In this document: positions 5,896-14,646 of the stretch, piece by piece
Position numbering within the stretch: position 1 is the first letter of the stretch
Layout: the number at the start of each line of letters is the position of its first letter
Assembly (NCBI GenBank): GCA_030635415.1
Contig: DAOVYW010000018.1
Span: forward strand, 1-18,601
Direction: 5' to 3'
Length of the DNA: 18,601 nt
Source of the DNA: Candidatus Firestoneibacteriota bacterium
GTDB taxonomy: Bacteria; Oederibacteriota; JAAXVQ01; JAUVAV01
The notes under the pieces: model-generated
The model's database searches: none
The model's input: only the letters and a program-made list of their open reading frames with translations
What the model was told of the DNA's origin: nothing
Made by a program: the position numbers and the translations under genes

Positions 5896-8196
5896 ATGCC
5901 GAAAAACCTGGTAATAGTTGAGTCACCAACAAAGGCTAAAACCATTAATAAATTCCTGGGCAAGGATTATACGGTCAAGGCCTCTATGGGACATGTCCGG
6001 GATCTGCCCAAAAGCCGGTTGGGGGTGGATGTCGAGAATGATTTTAAGCCCCATTATATTACTATCCGGGCCCGCTCTAAAATATTGAAGGAATTGAAAC
6101 AGGCAGCGGCAAAAGCTGATAATATCTATCTGGCGCCTGACCCTGACCGGGAAGGGGAGGCGATTTCCTGGCACCTTAAACATGAACTAAACAGTGGTAA
6201 AAGTAAGATATTCCGGGTTAGGTTTAATGAAATCACCCGGAGGGCCATAGGGGAGGCTATAAAACAGCCCCGGGAGATTAATCAGCACATGGTAGATGCT
6301 CAACAGGCACGCCGCATTCTGGATCGCCTGGTTGGCTATTCCATCTCTCCCCTGTTATGGAAGAAGGTGCGTAAAGGGCTCTCCGCCGGCCGGGTGCAAT
6401 CCGTGGCCGTAAGGTTGGTAGTAAGCCGGGAAAGAGAGATTGAAAAATTTGTGTCCCGGGAATACTGGAAGCTGGAAGTTGATTTAGCGACCGAGGCCGG
6501 AGACATATTCTCGGCACTGGTAACCCATAGGCAGGGAAAGAAACTGGAATTAGCCAATGAGGCCGAGACCCAGGAGGTTGTTAAGGCGCTGCGTGGAGCG
6601 GACTATATTGTCTCCAAAGTTGAAAAGAAAGAGCAGCGCAGGTATCCTGCACCCCCGTTTATTACCAGTAAACTTCAGCAGGAAGCGTCCTCTAAACTGC
6701 GCTTTACCGCTAAAAAAACCATGATGGTGGCCCAACAGCTCTATGAGGGATTGGATATCGGGGATGAAGGGTCGGTAGGGTTGATTACTTACATGCGTAC
6801 GGATTCGGTCAGGCTCAATGCTGAGGTCCAGGCTCAGGCCCGGGAATTGATTACCCAAACCTTTGGTCCTGATTTTACGCCGGAGCAGCCGCCCCATTAT
6901 AAGATGAAAAAGCAGGTTCAGGATGCCCATGAAGCCGTGCATCCCACCTCTATAATGAAAAATCGGTCGCCGGAGAGACTGAAAAAACATTTAACCCCGG
7001 ACCAGTATAAATTATACCGGTTGATCTGGCAGCGCTTTTTGGCTTCTCAGATGACACCCGCGGTTTTTGACGCCACTCTGGTCGAGATCGAGGCCGGAGA
7101 ATATGGATTGCGCGCCTCCGGTTCGATCATGAGGTTTCAGGGTTTTATGGCGGCTTATAGCGAAGTCTTGGCCGACCAGGTTGCGGGAGTATCGGCCTCG
7201 GAGGACAACAAATTGCTCCCGCCCTTGAATGAGCGGCAGGTACTTTTTCTCAAGGAACTCCGGCCGGATCAGAAATTCACCCAACCGCCGCCTCGTTACA
7301 ATGACGCTACGCTGGTTAAAGCCATGGAGGAAAATAATATTGGCCGGCCGAGCACGTACGCACCGGTTATCAATACTATTTTAGCGCGTAAATACATTGA
7401 ACGGCAGGAAGTCCGGTTCCATCCCACAGAGCTGGGAATAATTATTAATGATCTGCTAGTGGAGAATTTTCCGGATATTCTGAATATTGAGTTTACCGCT
7501 GACCTGGAAAATGAACTGGATGCGATCGAGACCGGAGAGACCGGCTGGGTTAAAGTTTTAAAGGGATTTTACGAACCGTTTAAGCGGGAAATGGAAAAGG
7601 CTAAAAAAGATATGCGGGATATTAAATCCCAGGTCGAGGTAGAGCTGGAGGGGGAAAAGTGCGAGAAATGCGGCGCCAACCTGGTGGTTAAGTGGGGCAA
7701 GCATGGTAAATTCATTGCTTGTTCCAATTATCCGGCTTGCCGCAATACCAAGCAAATGGGAGAAGATAATCAGGGGAAAATTGTGGCTAAACCGGAAGAA
7801 ACCGTGGATGAAATTTGCGAAAAGTGCGGCGGTTCCATGCAGATCAAGTACGGCCGTTTTGGGAAATTTATGGCCTGTAGCCGCTATCCGGACTGCAAGT
7901 CTACAAAATCAATCAACCAGGAGATTGGGGTCTCCTGCCCGCAGCCGGAGTGCGGCGGGCAGATCATTGAACGTAAAAGCAAACGGGGTCGAATATTTTA
8001 CGGATGCAGTAATTACCCCCGGTGTAATTTTGTTTCTTGGAATAAACCTCTGGCCGAAGTTTGTTCGCAGTGCGGTAACTTGTATCTAACCCAGAAATAT
8101 ACCAAAAAGCAGGGGATGCAGGTGATTTGTCCGGGAGAAAATTGCAATTACAACCGTTCCGAAAAACCCGAGAGTGAAGGGAATAAGCAGTTATGA
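5896..8196 (+). CDS. topA: DNA topoisomerase I (type IA)
   Basis: It relaxes negatively supercoiled DNA through a covalent 5'-phosphotyrosine intermediate. The 766-aa length fits bacterial TopA. The Toprim domain shows IVESPTKAKT with the catalytic E9 and DPDREGE with metal-binding D82/D84. The active-site tyrosine is Y299 in LITYMRTDS, followed by DAHEAVHPT. After the four-domain core come four cysteine-rich zinc-ribbon units beginning near C589, C641, C681 and C723. The first three keep clear C-x-C or C-x-x-C pairs with the usual C-(S)-x-(Y)-P-x-C half; the fourth (CSQCG...CPGENC) is divergent. The start ATG gives the canonical MPKNLVIVESPTKAK beginning. The stop overlaps the next gene's ATG (ATGA at 8193-8196). 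The neighbours dprA and xerC/hslVU are its usual Firmicutes partners. Confidence 0.98.
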   Translation: MPKNLVIVESPTKAKTINKFLGKDYTVKASMGHVRDLPKSRLGVDVENDFKPHYITIRARSKILKELKQAAAKADNIYLAPDPDREGEAISWHLKHELNSGKSKIFRVRFNEITRRAIGEAIKQPREINQHMVDAQQARRILDRLVGYSISPLLWKKVRKGLSAGRVQSVAVRLVVSREREIEKFVSREYWKLEVDLATEAGDIFSALVTHRQGKKLELANEAETQEVVKALRGADYIVSKVEKKEQRRYPAPPFITSKLQQEASSKLRFTAKKTMMVAQQLYEGLDIGDEGSVGLITYMRTDSVRLNAEVQAQARELITQTFGPDFTPEQPPHYKMKKQVQDAHEAVHPTSIMKNRSPERLKKHLTPDQYKLYRLIWQRFLASQMTPAVFDATLVEIEAGEYGLRASGSIMRFQGFMAAYSEVLADQVAGVSASEDNKLLPPLNERQVLFLKELRPDQKFTQPPPRYNDATLVKAMEENNIGRPSTYAPVINTILARKYIERQEVRFHPTELGIIINDLLVENFPDILNIEFTADLENELDAIETGETGWVKVLKGFYEPFKREMEKAKKDMRDIKSQVEVELEGEKCEKCGANLVVKWGKHGKFIACSNYPACRNTKQMGEDNQGKIVAKPEETVDEICEKCGGSMQIKYGRFGKFMACSRYPDCKSTKSINQEIGVSCPQPECGGQIIERKSKRGRIFYGCSNYPRCNFVSWNKPLAEVCSQCGNLYLTQKYTKKQGMQVICPGENCNYNRSEKPESEGNKQL

Positions 8197-9344
8197 AACA
8201 TTTAAAACTGCCTTCCTTTCGCATAGTAGTGGATAATATTCCCTTGAAGACGGCCAAACTGGAAAAAATACTGACTGAAGGCCAGAGACGGGTAGCCAGT
8301 TATTTAGATGTACGCTACCCGGACAGTCAGGATATTATTTTTCTGCTTGGCGGCAAGGCTGTCAAGGCCGGACGCTTTTATCCCAGCGGCCGGGAAATTT
8401 TAACGGTGGGCGAAGCCCTGGAAAAATTGCGTATTCAGAAAGAGGGTGTGATAGGTTTTCATGAAATATCCAAACTGGTAATGATAGTAATTATGGGGAC
8501 TTTCATGTTTGAACCGACGCATAGCGGATTGAAAACCAAGCAGATTAATTTTAACAGCTTATTGTCGCTTTTTATCCGCAAGCGTTTTACCGGTTATTTG
8601 GAATTCAAAATGAAAAACACCCTTAATTATCTCACTTTTTACGGGGGCCAGACCGGGAAGGGTTATTTTGCCTATGAGGTTTCACCGGAGCAGATGGAGT
8701 TTCCCGTGAAGCTGATGTCCGAGATGGTCGAAAATGCGGATGAAGACGGCGAGATCAATGTTTACGAATCCATAGGGGAAGGGGATCTCCACGGACATGG
8801 GGCTCAAACCGATCCGGTCATACCGCCGGACGAACTCCCGGATGAGCAGGAAAAAGCCAAGTTTACATCCGAAATACTGGACCTTTGCCTGGTGGCTATT
8901 TATGAGGATCTTTTCCGCATTATGTTTAAAATCTGCGCGAAACATATGGAGACTCGTGAAATTGAAGCCGTTTTCCAGGGGGCTTTTAACCAGGCAGCGC
9001 TTAAATATCCGGATATTTTTCGCGGTGTGGAAGAGCGGGAGGACGGTACCCGCATATCCGGAGGCTTGATAAATTTTGAGCGTTTATTAAAAGCTAAAAA
9101 TTATCTGCCCGTACCGCAGCGGGAACAGGGATTTCTCAAAGGCATCAACGAATTGGCGTTTTTGAGGATAAATGCCATGCAGAATATATTGCCGCCTCAG
9201 CTGTTTAAGCAGGGATTGCGCGAGATGATGGATAAAATTGCTTCCAGTAAAAAGGCTTACCAGGGCAATTTCACTATCATCAAATTTATTTACGAATTCT
9301 CGCGGATCCTGGAAAAAGTTTATCCGGGGAAGGTCGATGGATGA
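8193..9344 (+). CDS. Protein of unknown function with a possible PATAN/DUF4388-like segment
   Basis: I do not recognise this 383-aa protein. It has no signal peptide or convincing transmembrane helix (residues 93-104 are hydrophobic but short), so it is probably cytoplasmic. Residues about 118-165 (FNSLLSLFIRKRFTGYLEF, then a strand and FYGGQTGKGYFAYE) resemble the pattern of PATAN/DUF4388 domains of two-component and gliding regulators, where LL..L....TG.L is followed by ..I.F..G.I..A. This is a weak pattern match. A linker rich in Asp, Glu and Pro (about 183-222) precedes a helical C-terminal domain (223-375). The gene overlaps topA by 4 bp and xerC by 8 bp, so it is tightly coupled to both. 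It occupies the place of trmFO in Bacillus, but has no FAD-binding GxGxxG motif and so is not TrmFO. Confidence 0.75.
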   Translation: MKHLKLPSFRIVVDNIPLKTAKLEKILTEGQRRVASYLDVRYPDSQDIIFLLGGKAVKAGRFYPSGREILTVGEALEKLRIQKEGVIGFHEISKLVMIVIMGTFMFEPTHSGLKTKQINFNSLLSLFIRKRFTGYLEFKMKNTLNYLTFYGGQTGKGYFAYEVSPEQMEFPVKLMSEMVENADEDGEINVYESIGEGDLHGHGAQTDPVIPPDELPDEQEKAKFTSEILDLCLVAIYEDLFRIMFKICAKHMETREIEAVFQGAFNQAALKYPDIFRGVEEREDGTRISGGLINFERLLKAKNYLPVPQREQGFLKGINELAFLRINAMQNILPPQLFKQGLREMMDKIASSKKAYQGNFTIIKFIYEFSRILEKVYPGKVDG

Positions 9345-10203
9345 TGCGGTTCATTTGTTTATAGATTATTTAAAGCACGGACGTAATGCTTCCCCGTACA
9401 CCATAAAGGCGTACGCTCAGGACCTTAAAGATTTTAAAATCGTAGCCGGCCGGGAATTTCCTTTTCAAGTTACATACCGTACGCTGCGGGTTTATCTGAC
9501 CCGTCTTCAGGATCGCGGCAGCGCTCGTTCCAGTATTGCCCGACACCTGGCCGGTTTACGAGCTTTTTACCGGTATTGGAAGCGGCTAGGAAAGATAAGC
9601 CATAATCCGGCAATGGGTGTCAGTACGCCCAAGGGAGAACATAATTTACCTCGATTTCTCAACCAAAAGTGTGCGGCCCGGCTTATGCATGCACCGGAAG
9701 CGGATTCCCGCCAGGGACGGCGGGACCGCGCCATCCTGGAAACATTTTATTCCACCGGGATGCGGCTGTCAGAATTGCTCCAGCTTAGATATCAGGATAT
9801 TGATTTCCCGGCCGGACTGGTTAAGGTTATGGGAAAACGCCGCAAGGAACGTATTCTTCCCATGGGCCGGCCGGCTCTGGACGCCTTGCGGAACTATCTG
9901 GATAGTGATCCGCCCCGGTCCGGGGAGGTGATTTTCCGGAATGTGCGCGGGGATCAGCTGAGTCCGCGCAGCGTTGAGCGTTTAGTAAAGAAGTATATTC
10001 GGCGGGCGGGTGGGATGCCACAGGGAATTTCGCCCCACAGTTTACGACATTCTTTTGCCACCCATCTTCTGGATAATGGCGCGGACCTGCGTTCGGTTCA
10101 GGAGCTTCTGGGACATACGAATCTTTCTACTACCCAGATTTATACGCATGTCACAGCCGAAAAATTAAAAGCTGTATATCGCAAAGCCCATCCCCGGGCG
10201 TGA
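9337..10203 (+). CDS. xerC: Tyrosine recombinase XerC-type
   Basis: Site-specific recombinases of this type resolve chromosome dimers at dif with a partner (XerD). The 288-aa product has the N-terminal SAM-like core-binding domain (about 1-85: FIDYLKHGRNASPYTIKAYAQ) and the C-terminal catalytic domain. The full set of active-site residues is present: R143 (STGMRLSELL), K170 (GKRRKER), H234 and R237 (SPHSLRHSFATHL), H260 (LLGHTNLSTTQ) and Y269 (IYTHV). I chose the ATG at 9337, which gives a normal family N-terminus. The open frame extends upstream to a TTG at 9238, but that part is read inside the previous gene. The start overlaps that gene by 8 bp. Position before hslVU matches XerC/CodV of Bacillus. 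XerC versus XerD cannot be decided by motif alone; context favours XerC. Confidence 0.93.
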   Translation: MDDAVHLFIDYLKHGRNASPYTIKAYAQDLKDFKIVAGREFPFQVTYRTLRVYLTRLQDRGSARSSIARHLAGLRAFYRYWKRLGKISHNPAMGVSTPKGEHNLPRFLNQKCAARLMHAPEADSRQGRRDRAILETFYSTGMRLSELLQLRYQDIDFPAGLVKVMGKRRKERILPMGRPALDALRNYLDSDPPRSGEVIFRNVRGDQLSPRSVERLVKKYIRRAGGMPQGISPHSLRHSFATHLLDNGADLRSVQELLGHTNLSTTQIYTHVTAEKLKAVYRKAHPRA

Positions 10204-10210
10204 AAAAAAG

Positions 10211-10239
10211 TTGATATATTGAGCCGTTAGTTATAGTAT
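10211..10239 (+). promoter_or_regulatory. Possible promoter upstream of hslVU
   Basis: TTGATA (10211-10216) is followed by TATAGT (10232-10237, 15-nt spacing) or TAGTAT (10234-10239, 17-nt spacing). Either would give a 5' leader of about 135 nt containing the palindrome at 10251-10278. It is a by-eye match, so confidence is modest. Confidence 0.35.
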
Positions 10240-10250
10240 CACCTGAAGTT

Positions 10251-10278
10251 GTAGGGGCGTTTAATTAAACGCCCCTAC
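10251..10278 (+). repeat. GTAGGGGC-family palindrome, copy 5 (perfect, TTAATTAA core)
   Basis: A perfect 28-bp palindrome: GTAGGGGCGTTTAA followed directly by its reverse complement, with a PacI-type TTAATTAA centre. The flanks also resemble those of copy 6: GAAGTT immediately before and A-x-CCTGT immediately after. The repeated unit is therefore longer than the palindrome itself. Confidence 0.95.
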
Positions 10279-10380
10279 ATCCTGTAAGTGGAATATTTCA
10301 ATTTTCGAGGGCTTGAAAAAACAGCATGAAATATTCCTGAATAGCTGATATATTACAAAATTTGGAAAGGCAGGCATTAT

Positions 10381-10920
10381 ATGACAGGTGAAATTTTTCG
10401 GGCTACGACTATCCTGGCGGTTCGGCGCGGAGACCGGGTTGCGTTGGCCGGGGACGGACAGGTTACTATTGGCGATACTTTAATGAAGCGGAAGGCCGAT
10501 AAATTACGGCGCTTGGACGAGGGCCGGGTTTTAGCCGGGTTTGCCGGCTCAGTGGCGGATGCCTTCACTCTTTTCCAGCGTTTTGAAGAGAAGCTTGGGC
10601 AGTATCATGCCAACCTTACCCGGGCGGCGGTGGAGTTGGCCAAGGATTGGCGGACGGACAAAGTGCTGCGAAAGTTGGAGGCGCTTCTGTTGGTCGCTGA
10701 CCGGGAGAAAACCCTGGTGGTGAGCGGCGCCGGGGAGGTGATCGAGCCGGATGAAGATGTTGCGGCCATTGGTTCGGGGGGGACTTATGCTCTGGCAGCC
10801 GCTAAAGCGTTATTAATGCATACCGGATTATCAGCCCTGGAAACGGCTGTTGAGGCCATGAAAATCGCGGCGGATATCTGTATTTATACCAATAATGAAA
10901 TAAGGGTGGAAGAATTATGA
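10381..10920 (+). CDS. hslV: HslV (ClpQ) protease subunit of the HslUV proteasome-like complex
   Basis: This is the N-terminal-nucleophile peptidase that forms a double ring capped by the HslU ATPase and degrades proteins in the cytoplasm. The 179-aa length is usual. Family motifs are [18 protein letters not shown], the [11 protein letters not shown] segment and [16 protein letters not shown]. The start is unusual: most HslV begin MTTI so that Thr1 is exposed by Met removal, but here MTGEIFRA precedes TTILAV, putting the conserved threonine at T9. Bacillus CodW has a similar extension (MSSFHATTI). Either an eight-residue propeptide is removed, or T2 serves as the exposed nucleophile. A purine-rich GGAAAGG lies at 10364-10370. 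The stop overlaps the hslU start (ATGA at 10917-10920), as expected for stoichiometric partners. Confidence 0.97.
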   Translation: MTGEIFRATTILAVRRGDRVALAGDGQVTIGDTLMKRKADKLRRLDEGRVLAGFAGSVADAFTLFQRFEEKLGQYHANLTRAAVELAKDWRTDKVLRKLEALLLVADREKTLVVSGAGEVIEPDEDVAAIGSGGTYALAAAKALLMHTGLSALETAVEAMKIAADICIYTNNEIRVEEL

Positions 10921-12317
10921 AAGCAATCAATACTGTAACCGTTCGCGAGCCTGAACTTACGCCTCGCATGATTGTCCAGGAACTGGATAAATATATCGTG
11001 GGCCAGGCCCAGGCCAAGCGGATCGTGTCAATCGCCCTTCGCAATCGGCTGCGCCGCCGCCTGCTGACTGAGAATATGCGGGAGGAGGTTACGCCCAAGA
11101 ACATTATTCTTATAGGGCCAACCGGCGTGGGCAAGACCGAGATTGCCCGGCGTCTGGCTGCTTTGGTAAGCGCGCCTTTTATTAAAGTGGAGGCATCCAA
11201 ATATACTGAAGTGGGATATGTGGGACGCGATGTGGAATCCATGATACGTGATCTGACACATCAGGCCGTAAACATGGTCCGTGAAGAGCGGTTTGCCCAG
11301 GTACAGCCTAAAGCCGAGGCGCGTGTGAACGAACGGCTGATCGAGATTTTAGTGCCGCCGCCATCCAAGCGCCGGAGTGGGACAATCCCGGACCAGCATG
11401 AAGCACAAGAACTCCGCAGTCAGAAATACCAGGAAGCCCGGGAGAAAGTTCGTGAGCAATTGAAAGCCGGCGAGTTAGAGGAAGAGAATGTGGAGATAGA
11501 GATCAAGGAAGCGCCGGTACCCATGGTGGAAGTTTTTTCCGGAACCAACATGGAAGAAATCGGAATGAATCTGCAGGATATGATGCAGAATATTATGCCG
11601 GGCGGAGGGAGAGATACACGCAAACGTAAAACCAAAGTATCTGAAGCCAGACGCCGTCTGTTGCAGGAAGAACTCAGCCGTCTGGTGGATATCAATGAAG
11701 TTAAGTCTGACGCGGTCAAGCGCGTGGAAGAGATGGGCATTGTCTTTGTTGATGAACTGGATAAAGTGGCCGGCCGGGAACAGCATCGCGGACCGGACGT
11801 TTCCCGGGAGGGAGTACAGCGCGATCTGCTCCCCATTGTGGAAGGCACAACCGTGAATACCCGGCATGGCGAGGTGCGCACGCATCATATCCTTTTTATC
11901 GCGGCCGGCGCTTTTCATGTTTCCAAACCCTCGGACCTGATTCCGGAATTACAGGGACGGTTTCCTTTGCGGGCTGAACTGACTTCTTTAAAAACCGAGG
12001 ATTTTGTACGTATATTGACGGAACCGCGTCAAGCGCTGACCAAACAGTATAAAGCCTTAATGGAAACCGAGGGCGTTAACCTGGAATTTACCGAGCCGGC
12101 CGTCGCGGAAATGGCAGAGGTGGCTTTTCGTGCCAACCAGATGACCGAGGATATCGGTGCTCGACGGCTGCATACAGTGCTGGAGAGGATTCTGGAGGAG
12201 GTCAGTTTTAATGCTTCGGAGATGCCGGGTAACACGGTTACGGTAACGCCGGAATATATTAAGGAGCGGATCGGGGATCTGCTGAAAGACCAGGATTTAA
12301 GCCGGTATATTTTATAA
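10917..12317 (+). CDS. hslU: HslU (ClpY) AAA+ unfoldase of the HslUV protease
   Basis: HslU unfolds substrates by ATP hydrolysis and threads them into HslV. At 466 aa it is a normal length. The N-domain begins [16 protein letters not shown], followed by Walker [10 protein letters not shown] (from residue 67, K73 and T74) and the pore-loop region [15 protein letters not shown]. The inserted I-domain (about 115-245) is acidic and helical, with a Gly-rich [12 protein letters not shown] stretch. Walker B is IVFVDELDK (D279/E280), then the sensor-1 region and GRFPLRAEL. The sensor-2 region is [13 protein letters not shown]. The C-terminus DLSRYIL is the conserved tail that docks into HslV pockets and activates it. 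The 4-bp overlap with hslV implies coupled translation. About 190 bp of repeat-containing spacer follow before argB, suggesting the hslVU unit ends here. Confidence 0.98.
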   Translation: MKAINTVTVREPELTPRMIVQELDKYIVGQAQAKRIVSIALRNRLRRRLLTENMREEVTPKNIILIGPTGVGKTEIARRLAALVSAPFIKVEASKYTEVGYVGRDVESMIRDLTHQAVNMVREERFAQVQPKAEARVNERLIEILVPPPSKRRSGTIPDQHEAQELRSQKYQEAREKVREQLKAGELEEENVEIEIKEAPVPMVEVFSGTNMEEIGMNLQDMMQNIMPGGGRDTRKRKTKVSEARRRLLQEELSRLVDINEVKSDAVKRVEEMGIVFVDELDKVAGREQHRGPDVSREGVQRDLLPIVEGTTVNTRHGEVRTHHILFIAAGAFHVSKPSDLIPELQGRFPLRAELTSLKTEDFVRILTEPRQALTKQYKALMETEGVNLEFTEPAVAEMAEVAFRANQMTEDIGARRLHTVLERILEEVSFNASEMPGNTVTVTPEYIKERIGDLLKDQDLSRYIL

Positions 12318-12368
12318 CTGCGGTTCAGACAGTAACTAATATCTATTGCGGAAACGACAAGCTAAGCT

Positions 12369-12460
12369 CGTCATACCGGCGAAAGCCGGTATCCAGGAAA
12401 TGCTTTTGCTTATATTACAGTGCTTTTCTGGATTCCGGCTAAAATCATGCCGGAATGACG
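12369..12460 (+). repeat. REP-like imperfect palindrome ('VIPAKAGIQ' type)
   Basis: This 92-bp element is a nested palindrome. The outer arms CGTCATACCGGC (12369-12380) and GCCGGAATGACG (12449-12460) pair with one mismatch. The inner arms GCCGGTATCCAG (12385-12396) and CTGGATTCCGGC (12428-12439) also pair with one mismatch. Each half is itself a short hairpin. Read in one frame it encodes VIPAKAGIQ, a peptide often mis-annotated in many bacterial genomes because of this repeat class. It is intergenic between hslU and argB and unrelated in sequence to the GTAGGGGC palindromes. Confidence 0.9.
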
Positions 12461-12507
12461 GGAGGTTTTACTACTGTTTGAATTGCGGATTTTATGAGGA
12501 GTTTTTC

Positions 12508-13386
12508 ATGGAAGCATTGATTTCCAAAGCTAAAGTACTAATCGAGTCCCTGCCCTACATCAAGGAGTTTTGGGGGAAAACCGTGGTAGTTAAATATGGC
12601 GGGGCTGCCATGGCTGATGAGACCATTAAGCAGGAAATTCTACAGGATATTGTATTAATGAAATTTGTGGGCATGAACCCGGTGATTGTGCATGGCGGGG
12701 GGCATGAGATTACCCGCGCCATGGAACTGATGGGCAAGAAAACGGAATTTTCCCAGGGACGCCGGATTACGGACCTGGAAACCGTGGGAATTATAGAAAT
12801 GGTTTTAGTGGGGAAGCTTAACCAGGAGATAGTAGCAGGTTTGAACCGGCATGGCGGCCGGGCAGTGGGACTCTCAGGCAAGGACGGAGGTCTTTTAACG
12901 GCCCGCAAAGCCGTGATGCCGGGAGTAGATCTGGGATTTGTCGGCGAAGTGCTGGAAGTTCATCCCGAAATAATTAATATTTTAGACCGGGAAAAGTTTA
13001 TTCCTGTCATTGCGCCCGTGGGAGTTGATCATGAGGGCCATACCTATAATATCAATGCCGATGATGTAGCCGCGGCCATAGCCCTGACCCTGCGGGCCGA
13101 CAAGCTGGTGCTGCTTACCAATGTACCCGGGATTATGCGGGATCTCCAAAAGCCGGATACCTTGCTCCCAACCCTTAGGACGCAGGAGATAGAGGATATG
13201 ATAGGCCGGGGAATCATCCAGGGAGGTATGCTGCCCAAGGTGCGGGCCTGTGAAAGGGCGCTTAACGGTGGAGTGCGCAAAACCCATATTATCGATGGCC
13301 GGGTTTCGCATGCCATGCTCCTGGAATTTTTTACGGATCAGGGAATAGGCACCGAGATGATCAGGGGGGAAAGAGCGAGTGAATAA
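12508..13386 (+). CDS. argB: Acetylglutamate kinase
   Basis: It phosphorylates N-acetyl-L-glutamate in the second step of arginine synthesis. From the ATG at 12508 the protein is 292 aa, normal for the family, with GAGGAG at 12496-12501 as ribosome binding site. An upstream start at 12346 would add 54 residues translated from the REP-like element, so I reject it. Motifs: VVKYGGAAM (phosphate binding), VHGGGHEI (where many homologs have VHGGGPEI), GRRITD, NINADDVAAAIA, VLLTNVPGI and GGMLPKV. The extra N-terminal helix (ALISKAKVLIESLPYIKEF) is the feature of hexameric, arginine-inhibited enzymes, so feedback control by arginine is likely; this is inference from family knowledge. Its stop lies inside the argD start region (8-bp overlap). 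Confidence 0.97.
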   Translation: MEALISKAKVLIESLPYIKEFWGKTVVVKYGGAAMADETIKQEILQDIVLMKFVGMNPVIVHGGGHEITRAMELMGKKTEFSQGRRITDLETVGIIEMVLVGKLNQEIVAGLNRHGGRAVGLSGKDGGLLTARKAVMPGVDLGFVGEVLEVHPEIINILDREKFIPVIAPVGVDHEGHTYNINADDVAAAIALTLRADKLVLLTNVPGIMRDLQKPDTLLPTLRTQEIEDMIGRGIIQGGMLPKVRACERALNGGVRKTHIIDGRVSHAMLLEFFTDQGIGTEMIRGERASE

Positions 13387-14593
13387 AGAATCCATCAGCG
13401 GGGCTGAAATTATTCGTTCCGGAACAGCCTGCCTGGCGCGGGTTGCTAATCGCTTTCCCGTGGTATGGGAGCGAGGGGAGGGATGCCGGCTTTGGGACCG
13501 TGAAGGACGGAAGTATCTGGATTTTTTTTCCGGACACGCGGTAATGAATCTAGGTTATGCCCATCCGGCGCAAGGCCACGCCATGCGCACTCAAATGGAG
13601 CGAATGGTCCATGCCGGCAATTTGTATTACCTGGAGACTCAGGTGGAACTGGCCCGGCGTTTGGTCCAAGCTACTTTTGGAGACCGGGTTTTATTTGCCA
13701 ACAGCGGGGCTGAGATCGTGGAGTTGGCAATAAAAATTGCCCGGAAATGGGCGCGGCAGAACAGAACTACGGAAGACCGGTTTGAAATTTTAACCATGCG
13801 CGATTCTTTTCACGGCCGCACCTATGGTGCTTTATCGGCCACAGGTCAGGAAAAGTATCACCAAGACATAGATCCCATGCTTCCCGGTTTTAAATATGCG
13901 CCTTTGAATAATTTTGTGGCGGCCGCTTCGGCCATTTCCAACCGGACCTGCGCTATAATGTTGGAGCCCATTCAAGGAGAAGGAGGAATTTACCCGGCGG
14001 AAAAGAAATATCTCCGGAAAGTAAGGGAGCTTTGCCACCGGAACAACCTACTTTTAATCTTGGATGAAGTTCAATGCGGTCTGGGGAGGACCGGATATTT
14101 AAACGCCTATGAAATGACCGGGGTCATCCCGGATATATTGCTGTTGGGTAAACCCCTGGGCGGGGGATTGCCGATCTCGGCCCTGGTTACTCGCGAGGAT
14201 ATTGCGGGAGTGTTGAAAGTAGGCGACCATGGCAGCACTTTTGGAGGAAATCCCGTAGCCGCGGCGGCTGGATGCGAACTGCTCTCGGAATTGGATAAAC
14301 CGGGATTCCTGGAGGGCGTGAAAGATATAGGCGCTTATTTGGGTGGGCAGTTGGACGCTTTGGCTAAGACCTATCCGCAAAAGATTATAGGAGTGCGGGG
14401 AGTCGGAATGATGTGGGGCATGGAAATGAAAGAGCAGGGGCCGGAAACGGTCCGAAGGGCATTGGAACGGGGACTGGTGATTAATTGTACGGCCGGCAAT
14501 GTGCTGCGCTTTCTGCCGGCGCTCACTATCGGACGGGCCGAGGTGGATGAGGCCTGTAAAATATTAAAAGGGATTTTAAAGGAAATAAAGTAG
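13379..14593 (+). CDS. argD: Acetylornithine aminotransferase (PLP-dependent, class III)
   Basis: It converts N-acetylglutamate 5-semialdehyde and glutamate to N-acetylornithine. The 404-aa product is a class-III aminotransferase. Recognisable segments are FSGHAVMNLGYAHP, FANSGAEIVELAIKIARK, DSFHGRTYGALSATGQ, EPIQGEGGIYP, LILDEVQCGLGRTG (D229, PLP ring nitrogen), LLGKPLGGGLPISA (K258, Schiff base) and GDHGSTFGGNPVAAAA. The set and the arginine gene context support ArgD rather than ornithine or GABA aminotransferase, although GKPLGGG is slightly unlike the common AKGLGGG. Succinyldiaminopimelate activity is also possible in such enzymes. The start is a GTG overlapping argB by 8 bp, with a purine-rich GGGGGGAAAG just upstream. 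Confidence 0.93.
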   Translation: MNKESISGAEIIRSGTACLARVANRFPVVWERGEGCRLWDREGRKYLDFFSGHAVMNLGYAHPAQGHAMRTQMERMVHAGNLYYLETQVELARRLVQATFGDRVLFANSGAEIVELAIKIARKWARQNRTTEDRFEILTMRDSFHGRTYGALSATGQEKYHQDIDPMLPGFKYAPLNNFVAAASAISNRTCAIMLEPIQGEGGIYPAEKKYLRKVRELCHRNNLLLILDEVQCGLGRTGYLNAYEMTGVIPDILLLGKPLGGGLPISALVTREDIAGVLKVGDHGSTFGGNPVAAAAGCELLSELDKPGFLEGVKDIGAYLGGQLDALAKTYPQKIIGVRGVGMMWGMEMKEQGPETVRRALERGLVINCTAGNVLRFLPALTIGRAEVDEACKILKGILKEIK

Positions 14594-14646
14594 AAAAGAA
14601 AAAAGGGGACAATCAATTATCCGTTTGTCATGGCATCCCGGAAGTT

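Noticed and set aside
6550..6990. 146-codon antisense open frame inside topA
   Set aside because: It lies fully within conserved topA coding sequence and has no recognisable motif.
9238..9336. Upstream TTG start for xerC
   Set aside because: The added 33 residues overlap the previous gene and do not resemble a Xer N-terminus. The ATG at 9337 fits the family length.
10325..10342. ARG-box-like CATGAAATATTCCTGAAT before hslV
   Set aside because: It lies upstream of a protease operon, not an arg gene, and symmetry is poor. AT-rich chance is more likely.
11420..11918. Long antisense open frames inside hslU
   Set aside because: They are Ser/Arg-rich shadows of a strongly conserved gene on the other strand, with no ribosome binding sites or family motifs.
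12477..12494. Half ARG box (TTTGAAT) just before the argB ribosome binding site
   Set aside because: Only the left half fits the consensus and the right half does not, so it is too weak to call an ArgR operator.
12346..12507. Upstream part of a longer argB open frame (start at 12346)
   Set aside because: It translates the REP-like repeat (VIPAKAGIQ), has no good ribosome binding site, and lies outside the family length. The ATG at 12508 has a clear GAGGAG.
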